Counted from the stretch's first letter, positions 1 through 9,952 are shown. The stretch is 64,000 bases of DNA from Mycolicibacillus parakoreensis (GCF_022370835.2 NZ_CP092365.1:248001-312000), one strand, 5' to 3'. A program made the numbers and translations. Notes: generated from the letters alone by a model not told the origin.

Positions 1-887
1 ACGAACTGTTCACGACGGCCCAGCCGGCGCAGCCGGATCCACTCGCGCAGACCGGCGACGTCGCGGCGGGACACCAGAAAGAACCAGGCGAAGCGCACCC
101 ACTCCTGAGCCCACAGGCGCCGCAGGCCCGGCTGGGACAGCAGGTAGCCGCGGTTGCGGTAGGTGTAGAACCGTTTGATCGGGTTGTCGGGGTACTGGGT
201 GTGCATGCGGCCGGCCAGGATCGGCTTGAACTCGTCGGTGCCGCACGGGTGCAGATACGCCGCCGTCAGGCAGGTCCCGAACCGCAGGCCCGAGCGCACG
301 AGCCGGCGATGCAGCTCCACCTCGTCGCCGCGCACGAACAGCCGCAGATCCGGCACCCCCACCGCCTGACAGGTCGCCGCGGCGAACAGCGCCCCGTTGA
401 ACAACGACGCGATCCCCGGCAGCAGGTCGGTGTGGCCGTCGGTGGCCAGCTCCCCGACCCGACGGCGCCACACCAGGCCGCGCCGCAGCGGAAACGCCAA
501 CCGGTCCGGGTCGTCGCTGTTGCAGACCATCGGGGAGACCTCGGCGAGCCCGTGCCGGTGGGCGCAGTCCAGCAGGGTGCCCAGCACCGTGTTGTCGGCG
601 GGGCGGCCGTCGTCGTCGGCGAGCCAGATCCAGTCCGCGCCGGCGGCCAGCGCGTGCAGCATGCCCAACGCGAACCCGCCGGCCCCACCGAGGTTGCGAC
701 GCGACCCCAGATAGGTGCTCGCGACCGGCTGGGCCGCCACCAGCTGCTCCACCCGGGTGTCGGCGTCGTTGTCGACGACGATCAGGTGATCCGGGCCGCG
801 GGTCTGGGTGCACACCGACGTCAGCGACCGCGCCAACTGCTCGACGCGGCGGTGGGTGACCACCACCGCGTACACCGTCTCAGTCAT
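1..887 (-). CDS. glfT1: Galactofuranosyltransferase GlfT1, 3'-truncated by window edge
   Basis: About 295 N-terminal residues are visible; the gene runs off the left edge. The protein opens METVYAVVVTHRR-like (MTETVYAVVVTHRR) and carries a GT-A glycosyltransferase core with IVVDND near residue 38 and WLADDDGRP near 92, the acidic metal/UDP-sugar-binding motif. In mycobacteria GlfT1 (Rv3782) adds the first galactofuranose units to the decaprenyl-PP-GlcNAc-Rha linker of arabinogalactan on the cytoplasmic face. The ATG at 885-887 lies inside the end of the upstream ABC ATPase gene (8-bp overlap), so the two are translationally coupled. Identification rests on motifs plus the conserved neighbour order with the galactan exporter ATPase and Bpa. 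Confidence 0.9.
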   Translation of the reverse strand, partial: MTETVYAVVVTHRRVEQLARSLTSVCTQTRGPDHLIVVDNDADTRVEQLVAAQPVASTYLGSRRNLGGAGGFALGMLHALAAGADWIWLADDDGRPADNTVLGTLLDCAHRHGLAEVSPMVCNSDDPDRLAFPLRRGLVWRRRVGELATDGHTDLLPGIASLFNGALFAAATCQAVGVPDLRLFVRGDEVELHRRLVRSGLRFGTCLTAAYLHPCGTDEFKPILAGRMHTQYPDNPIKRFYTYRNRGYLLSQPGLRRLWAQEWVRFAWFFLVSRRDVAGLREWIRLRRLGRREQF

Positions 888-1722
888 CGACGGCGGTTCG
901 CTTCGCCGACGTCGATCGGGTGGAGGCGGACTTCCCGGTGGTCTCCTCGAGCACCTCGCGGACAGTGCGGGCCGCCTCCTCGCCCTCGTAGGCGCGCACC
1001 ACCTCTTCGATGCCGCCGGTCATCCGGATGCTGCCGTGGTCGATCCACATCGCGGTCTTGCACAAACGTGCCAGAAACTCGTTGGAGTGGCTGGCGAACA
1101 CCAGGATCCCGGAGCGCTCGACCAGTTTCTGCAGCCGGGTCTGCGCCTTCTTCAAAAACTCGGCGTCGACGGCGCCGATCCCCTCGTCGAGCAGCAGGAT
1201 CTCCGGGTCGATGCTGGTGACCACTCCCATCGCCAGCCGCACCCGCATCCCGGTGGAGTAGGTGCGCATCGGCATCGACAGGTAGTCGCCCAGCTCGGTG
1301 AACTCGGCGATCTCGTCGACCTTGGCGGCCATCTGCTTGCGGGTCTGACCCAAAAACAGCCCGCGGATGATGATGTTCTCGTAGCCGGAGATCTCCGGGT
1401 CCATCCCGACGCCGAGGTCGAACACCGGCGCCACCCGCCCGACCACCGTCGCCCGCCCCCGGGTGGGCTCATAGATTCCCGACAGCAGCCGCAGCAGGGT
1501 GGACTTGCCGGCGCCGTTGTGGCCGACCAGGCCCACCCGGTCACCCATCTGCAGCGACATCGTGATGTCGCGCAACGCCTCGATGACCACCACGTTGGAC
1601 GCGTTGCGTCCGATCGCGCCGCCCGCCTTGCCGAGAAACGCCTTCTTCAACGACCGCGATTTGGCGTCGAAGATCGGGAACTCCACCCACGCGTCGCGGG
1701 TTTCGATCCGGGGTTCGTTCAC
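880..1722 (-). CDS. Galactan/O-antigen-type ABC exporter ATPase (Wzt/RfbE-like, Rv3781 type)
   Basis: A 280-residue ABC ATPase. Walker A GHNGAGKST lies at about 67-75, the signature is YSTGMRVRL rather than LSGGQ, and Walker B is ILLLDEGIGAVD. The degenerate signature is typical of polysaccharide-exporting Wzt/TagH ATPases. In M. tuberculosis the Rv3781 ATPase and its permease Rv3783 are thought to flip lipid-linked galactan across the membrane after GlfT1/GlfT2 act. The GTG start at 1722 overlaps the bpa stop by 4 bp (GTGA), and the gene overlaps glfT1 downstream, giving a tight bpa-ATPase-glfT1 unit. The permease would lie beyond the left edge. There is no C-terminal carbohydrate-binding extension of the O8/O9 Wzt kind, as expected for this short class. 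Confidence 0.9.
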   Translation of the reverse strand: MNEPRIETRDAWVEFPIFDAKSRSLKKAFLGKAGGAIGRNASNVVVIEALRDITMSLQMGDRVGLVGHNGAGKSTLLRLLSGIYEPTRGRATVVGRVAPVFDLGVGMDPEISGYENIIIRGLFLGQTRKQMAAKVDEIAEFTELGDYLSMPMRTYSTGMRVRLAMGVVTSIDPEILLLDEGIGAVDAEFLKKAQTRLQKLVERSGILVFASHSNEFLARLCKTAMWIDHGSIRMTGGIEEVVRAYEGEEAARTVREVLEETTGKSASTRSTSAKRTAVDD

Positions 1723-2234
1723 AGGTACTGCCCGGTGCCGGTATGCCCGGGCATGCCCGGCTGCCCGGGGTGGACGCCCGGCGGCAGCGCACCCTGCCGC
1801 ATCTTCTCCAGCTGGGCGCGTGCGGCCATCTGCTGGGCGAACAGCGCGGTCTGAATGCCGTGGAACAGCCCCTCCAGCCAGCCGACCAGCTGGGCCTGCG
1901 CGATCCGCAGCTCGGCGTCCGACGGCGTGGCGTTCTCGTCGAACGGCAGCGTGAGCCGATCGAGCTCCTCCCGCAGCTCCGGAGCCAGGCCCTCCTCGAG
2001 TTCGGCGATGCTGGTGGCGTGGATCTCGCGCAGCCGGGTGCGGCTGGCCTCGTCCAGAGGGGCCGCCCGCACCTCGTCGAGCAGCTGTTTGATCATGGTG
2101 CCGATCCGCATCACCTTGGCGGGCTGCTCCACCAGGTCGGTCAGCGACCGCTCGTCGGAGTCGGTCGCCGCCGCCGCCGACAGCTGCGGGTCGGCCTCGT
2201 CGATGATCTCGATGTCGTCGTCGCCGGTACTCAC
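1719..2234 (-). CDS. bpa: Bacterial proteasome activator Bpa/PafE
   Basis: A 171-residue protein ending in GQYL, the HbYX-like tail with which Bpa/PafE docks into the proteasome alpha ring and opens its gate without ATP. The central part ([18 protein letters not shown] onward) closely matches the helical, dodecamer-forming core known for Rv3780, about 178 residues in M. tuberculosis. The N-terminus is acidic ([14 protein letters not shown]) and probably disordered. Bpa feeds unfolded substrates such as the heat-shock repressor HspR to the 20S proteasome. The GTG at 2234 was chosen because the conserved acidic start follows it directly; upstream in-frame sequence is arginine-rich non-coding-like. 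The divergent gene starts at 2492, leaving a shared 257-bp promoter region in which only a weak AT-rich block near 2398-2407 stands out. Confidence 0.93.
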   Translation of the reverse strand: MSTGDDDIEIIDEADPQLSAAAATDSDERSLTDLVEQPAKVMRIGTMIKQLLDEVRAAPLDEASRTRLREIHATSIAELEEGLAPELREELDRLTLPFDENATPSDAELRIAQAQLVGWLEGLFHGIQTALFAQQMAARAQLEKMRQGALPPGVHPGQPGMPGHTGTGQYL

Positions 2235-2491
2235 CGTGTGTGCGCCTCCCAGGTGTTGTTGGCCTCTCGCTGTCCGCGTACCCGACCGGGGTGCCGCTAT
2301 GCGCCTGGTCACTGACCCTAGTCCGTCGGTCCGTCGACCCCGCTGAGTATCCGGGCGGCGGCGGTGGCCACCAGATCCGGGCACGGTGGCCGCCTGCATT
2401 AGTATTACGGGCACTGCGTCCGGGTGCGGGCGAGCGGGCAGGGGCACCGTCGCGGTTTTGCCGACTGCCAGAAATGCTTAAGGTGGCTCTC

Positions 2492-3688
2492 ATGGCTTAC
2501 GACGTCGCCCGGGTGCGTGGTTTACACCCGTCCTTCGGCGACGGCTGGGTCTATTTCGATGCTCCGGTCGGCATGGCGATCCCCGACTCGGTGGCCACCA
2601 CCGTGTCCACCGCGTTCCGGGGGTCGGCGGCCACCGCGATCGGCCCGCACCCCTCGGCGCGGCGCAGCGCCGCGGTGCTGGAGGCCGCCCGCCAGGCGGT
2701 GGCCGACCTCGTCGGCGCCGACCCGCGCGGGGTGGTGTTGGGCGCCGACCGTGCGGTGCTGCTCGCCGCGCTGGCCGACGCGTCGTCGTCGCGCTCCGGG
2801 CTGGGCTACGAGGTGGTCGTCACCCGCCTGGACGAGGACGCCAACATCGCGCCGTGGCGGCGCGCCGCCAACCGCTACGGCGCCAACCTGCGCTGGGCCG
2901 AGGTCGACATCGAGACCGGCGAGCTGCCCGGCTACCAGTGGGACGACCTGCTCACACACGCCACCCGGCTGGTCGCGGTCACCTCCGCCTCGGCGGTGCT
3001 GGGCACCGTCACCGACCTGCGTTCGGTCACCAAAAAAGCGCACGACGTCGGGGCGCTGGTGGTGGTCGACCACGCCGCGGGCGCGCCGTATCGGCTGATC
3101 GACATCGCCGACGTCGACGCCGACGTGGTGGCGGTCAACGCCACCGCCTGGGGCGGCCCGCCGATCGGCGCACTGGCCTTCCGCGACCCGGGCGTGATCG
3201 ACACGTTCACCCCGGTCTCGGCGGACCCGACCGCGGTCGGCGCGGCCCGCCTGGAGGTGGGCGCACACCAGTTCGGGCTGCTCGCCGGGGTGGTCACCAG
3301 CATCGAATACCTCGCCGCCCTCGACGAGACGGCGCGCGGGGACCGCCGGCAGCGGCTGGCCACGTCGATGCGGGCGGCCGGGGCCTACCTCGATCACCTG
3401 CTGGACTATCTGCTGGTCTCGCTGCGGTCGCTGCCGCGGGTGCTGGTGATCGGCGCCCCGGAGGAGCGGATCCCGGTGGTCAGCTTCGTGGTGCAGGAGG
3501 TGCCCGCCGAGCGGGTCATCCAGCGGCTCGCCGACAACGGTGTCCTGGCGGTGTCCAACCCGACGTCGCGGGTGATGGAGGCGATCGGCGTCAACGACAT
3601 CGGCGGGGCGGTCACGATCGGGCTGGGCCACTACTCGACGACCGCCGAGGTCGACCAGCTGGTGCGCGCACTGGCCTCGCTCGGCTGA
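2492..3688 (+). CDS. Class V aminotransferase/cysteine-desulfurase-fold protein (Rv3778c type), PLP lysine missing
   Basis: A 398-residue protein, the same length as Rv3778c, with the fold-type I aminotransferase class V layout ([10 protein letters not shown] at the N-terminus; [12 protein letters not shown] near 191-201). At the position of the SufS/Csd motif GHKLYGPTGIG it reads [11 protein letters not shown], so the Schiff-base lysine is Thr218. The Gln of the preceding DGAQ motif is Ala196. No catalytic-cysteine loop is evident. The family is annotated as aminotransferase or desulfurase, but with these residues absent a PLP-dependent reaction is doubtful and a scaffold or non-enzymatic role is possible. 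The ATG at 2492 gives the family length. It stands alone, divergent from bpa and convergent with the oxidoreductase gene downstream. Confidence 0.85.
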   Translation: MAYDVARVRGLHPSFGDGWVYFDAPVGMAIPDSVATTVSTAFRGSAATAIGPHPSARRSAAVLEAARQAVADLVGADPRGVVLGADRAVLLAALADASSSRSGLGYEVVVTRLDEDANIAPWRRAANRYGANLRWAEVDIETGELPGYQWDDLLTHATRLVAVTSASAVLGTVTDLRSVTKKAHDVGALVVVDHAAGAPYRLIDIADVDADVVAVNATAWGGPPIGALAFRDPGVIDTFTPVSADPTAVGAARLEVGAHQFGLLAGVVTSIEYLAALDETARGDRRQRLATSMRAAGAYLDHLLDYLLVSLRSLPRVLVIGAPEERIPVVSFVVQEVPAERVIQRLADNGVLAVSNPTSRVMEAIGVNDIGGAVTIGLGHYSTTAEVDQLVRALASLG

Positions 3689-3690
3689 CG

Positions 3691-3732
3691 AACCCCGCCG
3701 CACCGGCCCCGAACCCCGCCGCACCGGCCCCG
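3691..3732. repeat. Two tandem copies of a 21-bp intergenic repeat
   Basis: The 21-bp unit beginning AACCCCGCCGCACCGG occurs twice head to tail (3691-3711 and 3712-3732) with no mismatch. It fills almost the whole gap between two convergent genes and stops just before the oxidoreductase stop codon. It may be a variable-number tandem repeat locus. Confidence 0.85.
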
Positions 3733-3737
3733 AGCGG

Positions 3738-4709
3738 TCAGGGCACGGTCAGCACGACCTTGCCGGCGACCTGGCCGGAGGTGAGCAGCCGATGCGCCTC
3801 GCCGGCCCGCTCGACCGAAAGCTGCGCCCCGATCACCGGGCGCACCCGCTGCTCGGCGACCAGCGGCCAGACCCCCGCGGTGACCGCCGCGACGATGGCG
3901 GCCTTGCCGTGCGGGCCGTCGAGCGGACGGCCGCGCAGCGCGGTGCCGATGATGCGGGCGCGTTTGCCGATCAGCTTGCCCAGGTTCAGCTGACCCTTCG
4001 CCCCGCGCTGCATGCCGATGACCACCAGCTGGCCGTCGGGGGCCAGCGCGGTGAGGTTGCGGTCCAGGTAGTCCGCGCCGATGATGTCGAGGATCAGATC
4101 GGCGCCGCCCACCTCGGCCAGGCGCGCCACGAAGTCGTCGTAGCGGTAGTTGATCAGGATCTGCGCCCCCAGGTCGGCGCAGAGCTCCAGTTTCTCCGCC
4201 GACCCGGCGGTCACCGCCACCCGCGCCCCCAGCGCCCGCGCCACCTGGATGGCGTGGCTGCCGACCCCGCTGGCCCCGCCGTGGATCAGAAGCGTCTGCT
4301 CGGCGCGCAGCCCGGCGGTCATCACCAGGTTCGACCAGACCGTGCAGGCCACCTCCGGCAGGCCGGCGGCGGCGACCAGGTCGACGCCCGCGGGAACCGG
4401 CAGCAGCTGCCCGGCGGGCACGGCGACGTACTGCGCGTAGCCGCCGCCGGCCAGCAGCGCGCAGACCGGCTGGTCCACCGACCAGCCGCTGACCCGCTCG
4501 CCGACCGCGGCGATGGTCCCGGCGACCTCCATGCCGAGGATCTCACTGGCTCCCGGCGGGGGCGGGTAGCGCCCGGCGGCCTGCAGCAGATCCGCGCGGT
4601 TGACCCCGGCGGCCGCGACCCGGATCAGCACCTCGTCCGGGCCGGCGACCGGATCGGGAGTCTCCTGCCAGCGCAACTGGTCGGGGCTCTCGACGGTGAT
4701 CGCATGCAT
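3738..4709 (-). CDS. NADPH:quinone oxidoreductase, MDR family (Rv3777 type)
   Basis: A 323-residue medium-chain dehydrogenase/reductase of the zinc-free quinone oxidoreductase class. It has the GroES-like N-terminal part (AAGVNRADLLQAAGRYPPP), the Rossmann glycine motif IHGGASGVGSHAIQVA, and no structural zinc cysteines. The family carries out NADPH-dependent reduction of quinones or enones in the cytosol; the substrate cannot be read here. The ATG at 4709 (MHAITVES) was chosen as the typical family start; an in-frame start at 4736 would add nine residues. It is convergent with the class V aminotransferase-like gene and divergent from the tRNA-Ser gene. In M. tuberculosis the same neighbour relation is seen. 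Confidence 0.88.
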   Translation of the reverse strand: MHAITVESPDQLRWQETPDPVAGPDEVLIRVAAAGVNRADLLQAAGRYPPPPGASEILGMEVAGTIAAVGERVSGWSVDQPVCALLAGGGYAQYVAVPAGQLLPVPAGVDLVAAAGLPEVACTVWSNLVMTAGLRAEQTLLIHGGASGVGSHAIQVARALGARVAVTAGSAEKLELCADLGAQILINYRYDDFVARLAEVGGADLILDIIGADYLDRNLTALAPDGQLVVIGMQRGAKGQLNLGKLIGKRARIIGTALRGRPLDGPHGKAAIVAAVTAGVWPLVAEQRVRPVIGAQLSVERAGEAHRLLTSGQVAGKVVLTVP

Positions 4710-4752
4710 GGGCTCGACGCTACCGATGTCGGCCACCGTTAGGCTGGTCGGC

Positions 4753-4839
4753 GGTGGCGTGGCAGAGCGGCCTAATGCACTCGCCTTGAAAGCGAGAGGT
4801 GGGTAAAACCATCCGGGGGTTCAAATCCCTCCGCCACCG
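4753..4839 (+). tRNA. tRNA-Ser (anticodon TGA)
   Basis: Acceptor arms GGTGGCG (4753-4759) and CGCCACC (4832-4838) pair perfectly, with discriminator G at 4839. The anticodon loop CTTGAAA gives TGA, a long variable arm is present, and the T loop is GTTCAAATC. CCA is not encoded. One of four serine tRNAs in the window. Confidence 0.95.
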
Positions 4840-4867
4840 CTGTTGTCGATCCGCCGATCAGCGCTCG

Positions 4868-6088
4868 TCAATCATCGTGTAGGTACCGGTGGAACAGCCG
4901 ATCGAACGCCGCCTCGCTGACGATGGGGATGCCGTAAGAACGCGCTTTGGTCGCCTTCCTGCTCAGGGAATCGGGGTCCGCGGCCACCACCAGCCGGGTG
5001 GATTTGGTGACCCCGCCGGAGGTGAGTCCGGCGGCGACGACGGTGGCGATCCACTCACCGCGGTCGCGGTCGGTCTCCCCGGTGAACACCACCCGGTCCC
5101 CGGGGCGTAGCGCGAACTCCGAGGACCTCGGAACCGACTCGGTGTGGCCGGCAGCCCATGCCAGGGCTTCGTCAACCTGCTCGGGCGGCATGCCGAGAGA
5201 TTCAGCCATGGCGTTCAAATCCCGCCGTTCGGTTTCGGTGACCACCCCGTCGTCGAGGGCTTCAACGGCAACAGACCGCAGATAATCCAGGTGCAGCCGG
5301 CGCACGGTAGCCGAACTGAGCCTGGCGGCCTCGGCCGTGTCAACCAGTTGCCGTCCCTCGGTGCGGGAGATCGAACGGTCCAGCAGCGCACTTTCCAGCA
5401 TGAGAAGGTAGGCGGCCTCGTCTTCGGGGTTGCCGGGTACCCAGGCTGCCTGTAGCACGGTGGGCAGCCATTCATCGGCCACCGAGCTGACCTGGCCGCG
5501 CAGCACCGGAGCCCCATGCGAGGGGCATCCGTTGGGTGCCGGCCACCGGTAGGCTGCGGAACGCTGCACGTCGGACAGCCATTCCGCGGCCCCGCTGCAG
5601 GCGGTCAGCAGGTGGGGGAGCAGCTGGGCGGTGGCTCGGGCGTCACAGATCGCGGAATGCGCATCGTCTAAGGGGATTCCGAGGGCCTCACAACAGTGTT
5701 CAAGCTTGGCGGTGCCGATCATTCGGCCTGCCCACTTCATCGAGCACAGCGCGGCCGGACGATCAAAGATGGCGTAGTCGGCGCGAAGCAGTTCGTAGTA
5801 CAGGAACCGCATGTCGAACGGCGCGTTGTGGGCGACAACGACCCGTCCGGTCAGCCTGTCGAGCACGTGGCCGCTGATGTCGGCGAAGTCAGGGGCGTCT
5901 AGCAAGTCCCCGGCGGTGATCCTGTGGATGCGCCCGGCGCTGACGTCGCGGTTGGGGTTGACCAGGGTGGTCCACTCGTCCTCGATGCGGCCGTTTCCGT
6001 CGGTGAGTACGATGCCGACCTCGACGACTCGATCGGAGCGTTCGGGAACGAAACCGGTCGTCTCGAAGTCGATCACAGCAAACGACAT
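4868..6088 (-). CDS. DnaQ-like DEDDh 3'-5' exonuclease with C-terminal BRCT-like domain
   Basis: A 406-residue protein. The first ~160 residues form a DEDDh exonuclease: DFET near residue 7, VAHNAPFDMRFL near 88 and HSAICDARAT near 142 supply the metal-binding acidic residues and the catalytic His. The middle (residues ~210-310, EDEAAYLLMLESALLD...) is helical and may be a TerB-like or linker region. The last ~90 residues (GDRVVFTGETDRDRGEW...SLSRKATKARSYGIPIVSE) resemble a BRCT domain. This arrangement recurs in actinobacterial PolIII-epsilon-like exonucleases that act in DNA processing rather than replisomal proofreading. The ATG at 6088 is preceded by GGGGAG; a TTG at 6094 is also in frame. 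It directly follows the tRNA-Ser gene and is less GC-rich than the core genes, suggesting accessory DNA. Confidence 0.85.
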   Translation of the reverse strand: MSFAVIDFETTGFVPERSDRVVEVGIVLTDGNGRIEDEWTTLVNPNRDVSAGRIHRITAGDLLDAPDFADISGHVLDRLTGRVVVAHNAPFDMRFLYYELLRADYAIFDRPAALCSMKWAGRMIGTAKLEHCCEALGIPLDDAHSAICDARATAQLLPHLLTACSGAAEWLSDVQRSAAYRWPAPNGCPSHGAPVLRGQVSSVADEWLPTVLQAAWVPGNPEDEAAYLLMLESALLDRSISRTEGRQLVDTAEAARLSSATVRRLHLDYLRSVAVEALDDGVVTETERRDLNAMAESLGMPPEQVDEALAWAAGHTESVPRSSEFALRPGDRVVFTGETDRDRGEWIATVVAAGLTSGGVTKSTRLVVAADPDSLSRKATKARSYGIPIVSEAAFDRLFHRYLHDD

Positions 6089-6254
6089 CGCCAACTCCCC
6101 TCAAACGGGCGCCGTCCCAATGACCGTAGCGGCGCTAGGTTCGGCGCAATAGTCGGCCCCGCCCCCTCGGCGATCGGCGGTGGGCCCCCAGCCGCGGGCG
6201 GTGGGGACGTGGCGGGCCGAGTCGACGAGCCCGGCGTTGACCGGTGCTCGCCCG

Positions 6255-6701
6255 TCAGGTCCAGTCCCAGACCGACATGTCGTCGGGCGGGTAGTCCATG
6301 CAGACCTCGGTGGTGTGGGCGGCCACGCCCTTGTTGTTGAAGAACAGTTTCGCCCAGTTGGGCCAGTTCCAGGACAGGCCCTCGTAGAAGGCGTCGGTGG
6401 CCACGTCGTGGGAGTACTGGCGCCGACCGGGGTAATCCATGGCGAAGAACCAGCGGATGCGCTGTTGTGCCCGCTGCTGCACGTCGGGGGTCTTGTTGTT
6501 GTAGTCGATCATGTAGCGCTCGAAATACACCGGATCGACATCGCGCGCGGCGGCCATGATCTGCTCAGCGGTGCACGGTGTCTTCAGAATCCGACTCGGG
6601 ATCGGATACTCGTCGGTGGCATCGGCCGAGGCCGCCGGTGCCGCACCCAGCCCCACCGTCAGGGCCACCGCCACACCACACCGGATTGCGCCGTCAAACA
6701 T
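6255..6701 (-). CDS. Small secreted DUF5078-type protein
   Basis: A 148-residue protein with a clear Sec signal peptide (hydrophobic run to about residue 21, likely cleavage after AASA at 26). The mature part has two cysteines (TPCTAEQ and EVCMDYPP) that could form a disulfide, and is rich in Tyr/Trp/Asp near the C-terminus. It resembles mycobacterial DUF5078 secreted proteins, whose function is not known. It lies 9 bp downstream of the DUF732 gene and follows mmpS-mmpL, so it is probably the last gene of that operon. A role as periplasmic partner of the transporter is inference from position only. Confidence 0.75.
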   Translation of the reverse strand: MFDGAIRCGVAVALTVGLGAAPAASADATDEYPIPSRILKTPCTAEQIMAAARDVDPVYFERYMIDYNNKTPDVQQRAQQRIRWFFAMDYPGRRQYSHDVATDAFYEGLSWNWPNWAKLFFNNKGVAAHTTEVCMDYPPDDMSVWDWT

Positions 6702-6710
6702 GGTTGTCTC

Positions 6711-7055
6711 TCAGTCTTTCTCGGAGGCGCGTGCGGCGCTTTCCAGCACCACTCGTTGGTCCGGGCAGTAGTGGTTGACGGCCCCGCCGAGGAATTGCCA
6801 GGCCTGTTCGGTTGTGGATCCGTTCGGCAATTGGTCGGAGACGAACGTCGCCGAATCCTGCGCGCCGGCGTCGAGGCCGCTCCGCAGCCGCTTGCACGTC
6901 AGTTTGGCGATCCAGGCGTGGTAGTCCTTCTGCCCGTAGATCCCGTAGGTGTGCAGTTCGTCGGCGAAAGCGGTATCCACATCGGCGTGCGCGGGCGCCG
7001 GCACCGCCAGACCCGTTGTCGCCGCGGCGATGAGCGCGATCAGGGCCCGTGTCAT
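6711..7055 (-). CDS. Small secreted DUF732-family protein
   Basis: A 114-residue protein with a signal peptide ([24 protein letters not shown], cleavage near 24; given here only as a boundary). The mature ~90 residues fit the mycobacterial DUF732 pattern: [13 protein letters not shown], a first Cys in KLTCKRL and a second in NHYCPDQR, usually disulfide-linked. DUF732 proteins are cell-envelope or secreted proteins of unknown function. The ATG at 7055 overlaps the mmpL stop by 4 bp (ATGA), so it is translationally coupled to mmpL and probably works with it. Confidence 0.8.
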   Translation of the reverse strand: MTRALIALIAAATTGLAVPAPAHADVDTAFADELHTYGIYGQKDYHAWIAKLTCKRLRSGLDAGAQDSATFVSDQLPNGSTTEQAWQFLGGAVNHYCPDQRVVLESAARASEKD

Positions 7056-9952
7056 CGGCTCAGCGCCTCCTGGGGTTCGCGCTGGATCGGCCTGGGCCAA
7101 CGTGCCGGGCGCGGACGCGGACGCACCTGCAGGGGCCACCAGAACCACCGTCCGAGCAGGGTGGCGATCGACGGTGTCATCAACCCCCGGACCACAAACG
7201 TGTCGAAGAACAGACCCAGGGCGATCGTCGTGCCGACCTGACCGATGACGATCAGATCGCTCACCGCCATCGAGGCCATGGTGAGGGCGAAGACCAGACC
7301 TGCGGCGGTGACGACCGGGCCGCTTCCGGCCATGGCGCGGATGATCCCGGTGCGCACCCCGGCGTGGATCTCCTCCTTCATCCGCGACACCAGCAACAGG
7401 TTGTAGTCCGCTCCGACGGCCACCAGAACGATCACCGACATCGGCAGCACCATCCAGTGCAACGGGATGCCGACGAGGTGTTGCCAGATGATCACCGACG
7501 CCCCGAAGGCGGTGCCCAAACTCAGTGTGACCGTTCCGACGATGACCATCGCGGCCACCAGGGCCCGGGTGATGAGCATCATGATGACGAAGACCAACAA
7601 CAGCGCAGCCGTCACCGCGATGAGCAGGTCGTAGTCGGCGCCTTTCTGCATGTCGGTGAACATCGCCGCGGCACCGCCGACGTAGATCGACGCGCCTTCC
7701 AGTGGTGTGCCCTTGATCGCCTCCGCCGCAGCGATCTTGAGCGGCTCGGTGCGTGATGTGCCCTCCTCGGTCAGCGGGTCGCCCTGGTGAATGATGGTGA
7801 ACCGCACGGCCTGCCCGTCGGGGGACATCATCAACTTCATGCCGCGTTTGAAATCGGCGTTGTCGAATGCCTCCGGCGGCAGATAGAACGAGTCGTCGTT
7901 GAGTGCGGTGTCGAACGCCTCACCCATCGCCGTGCTGTCTTCCTGCTGGGCCATGGTGTGGTCCTGCTGCGCCTTTTGAACCTGATACTGGTTGAGCATC
8001 ATCTGCTTCTGGTTCTTCATCGACTGGATCATCCCCGGCATCACGGTGTTCATCTGCGATGTCAGCGCGGCCATCCGGTCGAGGTCGGGAAGCATCTCCT
8101 CGAAGTCGTCGGACATGGCCGCGATGCCATCGAGACTGTCGAAGATCGAGCGCAGCGCCCAGCACCCCGGAATGTCGAAGCAGTGTGGCTCCCAATAGAA
8201 GTAGTTGCGCAGCGGCCGGAAGAAGTCGTCGAAATCGGCCAGGTGATCCCGCGTGTCCTGCAAGGTCGTCGAGGTGTTTCTCATCTTGTCGGCCATGCTG
8301 CGGGTCACATCCGACAGTTCTCGGGTGATCGATTGCATCGTCTCCATCGATTCGATGGTGCTCTGCATCTCCTCGGCCTGGCCCAAGATATTGTCGATGA
8401 CGCCTTGTTGGTAGTCGTTCATCATGATCTGGCCGACGCTTTGCTGCCCGAGCGTGTACGGGATCGTCGAATGCTCGATCGGCTTGCCGTCGGGCCGGGT
8501 GATCGCCTGAACCTGGGCGATTCCGCGAACGCGGGACAGCGCCTTCGCGATCTTGTCGATGACGAGGAAGTCGGCGGGATTGCGCATGTCGTGGTCGGTC
8601 TCGATCATGACCAGATCCGGATTCATCCGGGCTTCGGAGAAGTGCCGGGTCGCGGCGGTGTATCCGACATTCGCCGGCACGTCGTCGGGCAGATAGATCC
8701 GGTCGTTGTAGGTGGTGTGGTAGCCGGGAAGCGCGAGCAGACCGACCAGGCAGGCCGCAACGGCCACGACCAGCAACGCACCCGGCCAGCGCACGGTCGC
8801 GGTACCGACCCGACGCCAACCCCGGCCCGACGATGTGGTCTTCGGTTCCAGTGCCGTGCCGAAACGGCCGACCACCGAGATGAGCGCAGGCCCGAGCGTC
8901 AAGGCCACCGCCACGACGAACACCATGCCGACGGCCATCGGATAGCTCATCGTCTGGAAGTAGGGAAGCCGGGTGAAGTGCAAGCAGAAGGTGGCTCCGG
9001 CGATGGTCAGCCCGGAACCCAGCACGACGTGCGCCGTACCGCTGAACATGGTGTAGTACGCCGATTCTCGGTCCTCACCGGACCGGCGCGCCTCCTGATA
9101 TCGGCCGACCAGAAAGATTCCGTAGTCGACCGCGGTGGCGATCGCGAGTGTCACCACCATGTTGGTGGCGAACGTCGTCAGGCCGAAGACGTTGTGGTGG
9201 CCCAGAAACGCCACCACCCCGCGGGCGCCCAACAGCCCCATCATGAGCAGCCCGAGCAGAACGAGGGTTGTCGTGACCGACCGGTAGATCAATAACAGCA
9301 AAGCGATGATGATGGCGAACGTCAGCAGTTCGATGGTGCGCATGCTGTCGTCGCCGACGGCATTTTGATCGGTGGTCGTCGCCGCCGTGCCCGTCACATA
9401 GGCCTGGACCCCCGGTGGCGCCGGTTGGCTCTCGATGATGTCGCGCACGGCCTGCACGGACTCGTTGGCCAAGGTCTCGCCCTGGTCCCCGGAGATGTAG
9501 ACCTGGGTGTAGGCGGCCTTGCCGTCGACGCTCTGGGCTCCGGCCATGGTGAAGGAGTCGCCCCACAGATCCTGCACATGCTGCACGTGTTCGGAGTCGG
9601 CGCGCAGGTCCCGGACCATCTGATCGTAGAACTCGTGCGCGGGTTCACCCAACTTCGTCTCGCCCTCGATCACGACCATCAGCGAACTGCTGGTGTCGTA
9701 CTCGTCGAACGTCTTGCCGACACGTTTGGTCGCGATCATCGACGGCGCCTCGTTGGGGCTCATCGAAACCGAGCGCTGCTTGCCCACTTCCTCGAGCTGC
9801 GGCACGGCGGTGTTGAGCACCGCGATGAGCGCGATCCAGGCCACGATGATCGGCACGGCGAAGGCCCGGATGAACCGCGGGAGCCAGGGGCGCGCCCGAT
9901 GGCCGGGGGCCGGGCCGGCGGCGGTCGGCGCGTGACCGGCGGGCGCGCTCAT
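7052..9952 (-). CDS. MmpL-family RND transporter (MmpL4/5-like)
   Basis: A 966-residue RND transporter. An N-terminal membrane segment (~residues 29-50) is followed by a periplasmic loop, a membrane bundle from ~206, a long second periplasmic region with a Met/Gln-rich coiled coil (about residues 600-690), and a C-terminal membrane bundle. The proton-relay Asp-Tyr pairs are present: D276-Y277 (TAVDYGIF) and D849-Y850 (VGADYNLL). The coiled-coil loop and pairing with MmpS place it in the MmpL4/5 subgroup, whose members export siderophores, glycopeptidolipids or drugs. The start overlaps the mmpS stop (ATGA) and the end overlaps the DUF732 gene. The GC content is visibly lower than in core genes, for instance about 57% over 8281-8340. 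Confidence 0.93.
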   Translation of the reverse strand: MSAPAGHAPTAAGPAPGHRARPWLPRFIRAFAVPIIVAWIALIAVLNTAVPQLEEVGKQRSVSMSPNEAPSMIATKRVGKTFDEYDTSSSLMVVIEGETKLGEPAHEFYDQMVRDLRADSEHVQHVQDLWGDSFTMAGAQSVDGKAAYTQVYISGDQGETLANESVQAVRDIIESQPAPPGVQAYVTGTAATTTDQNAVGDDSMRTIELLTFAIIIALLLLIYRSVTTTLVLLGLLMMGLLGARGVVAFLGHHNVFGLTTFATNMVVTLAIATAVDYGIFLVGRYQEARRSGEDRESAYYTMFSGTAHVVLGSGLTIAGATFCLHFTRLPYFQTMSYPMAVGMVFVVAVALTLGPALISVVGRFGTALEPKTTSSGRGWRRVGTATVRWPGALLVVAVAACLVGLLALPGYHTTYNDRIYLPDDVPANVGYTAATRHFSEARMNPDLVMIETDHDMRNPADFLVIDKIAKALSRVRGIAQVQAITRPDGKPIEHSTIPYTLGQQSVGQIMMNDYQQGVIDNILGQAEEMQSTIESMETMQSITRELSDVTRSMADKMRNTSTTLQDTRDHLADFDDFFRPLRNYFYWEPHCFDIPGCWALRSIFDSLDGIAAMSDDFEEMLPDLDRMAALTSQMNTVMPGMIQSMKNQKQMMLNQYQVQKAQQDHTMAQQEDSTAMGEAFDTALNDDSFYLPPEAFDNADFKRGMKLMMSPDGQAVRFTIIHQGDPLTEEGTSRTEPLKIAAAEAIKGTPLEGASIYVGGAAAMFTDMQKGADYDLLIAVTAALLLVFVIMMLITRALVAAMVIVGTVTLSLGTAFGASVIIWQHLVGIPLHWMVLPMSVIVLVAVGADYNLLLVSRMKEEIHAGVRTGIIRAMAGSGPVVTAAGLVFALTMASMAVSDLIVIGQVGTTIALGLFFDTFVVRGLMTPSIATLLGRWFWWPLQVRPRPRPARWPRPIQREPQEALSR

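Noticed and set aside
10..813. Long leftward frame opposite to and within glfT1
   Set aside because: Arg/Pro/Gly-rich shadow frame of a high-GC gene; the in-frame glfT1 reading has the conserved motifs.
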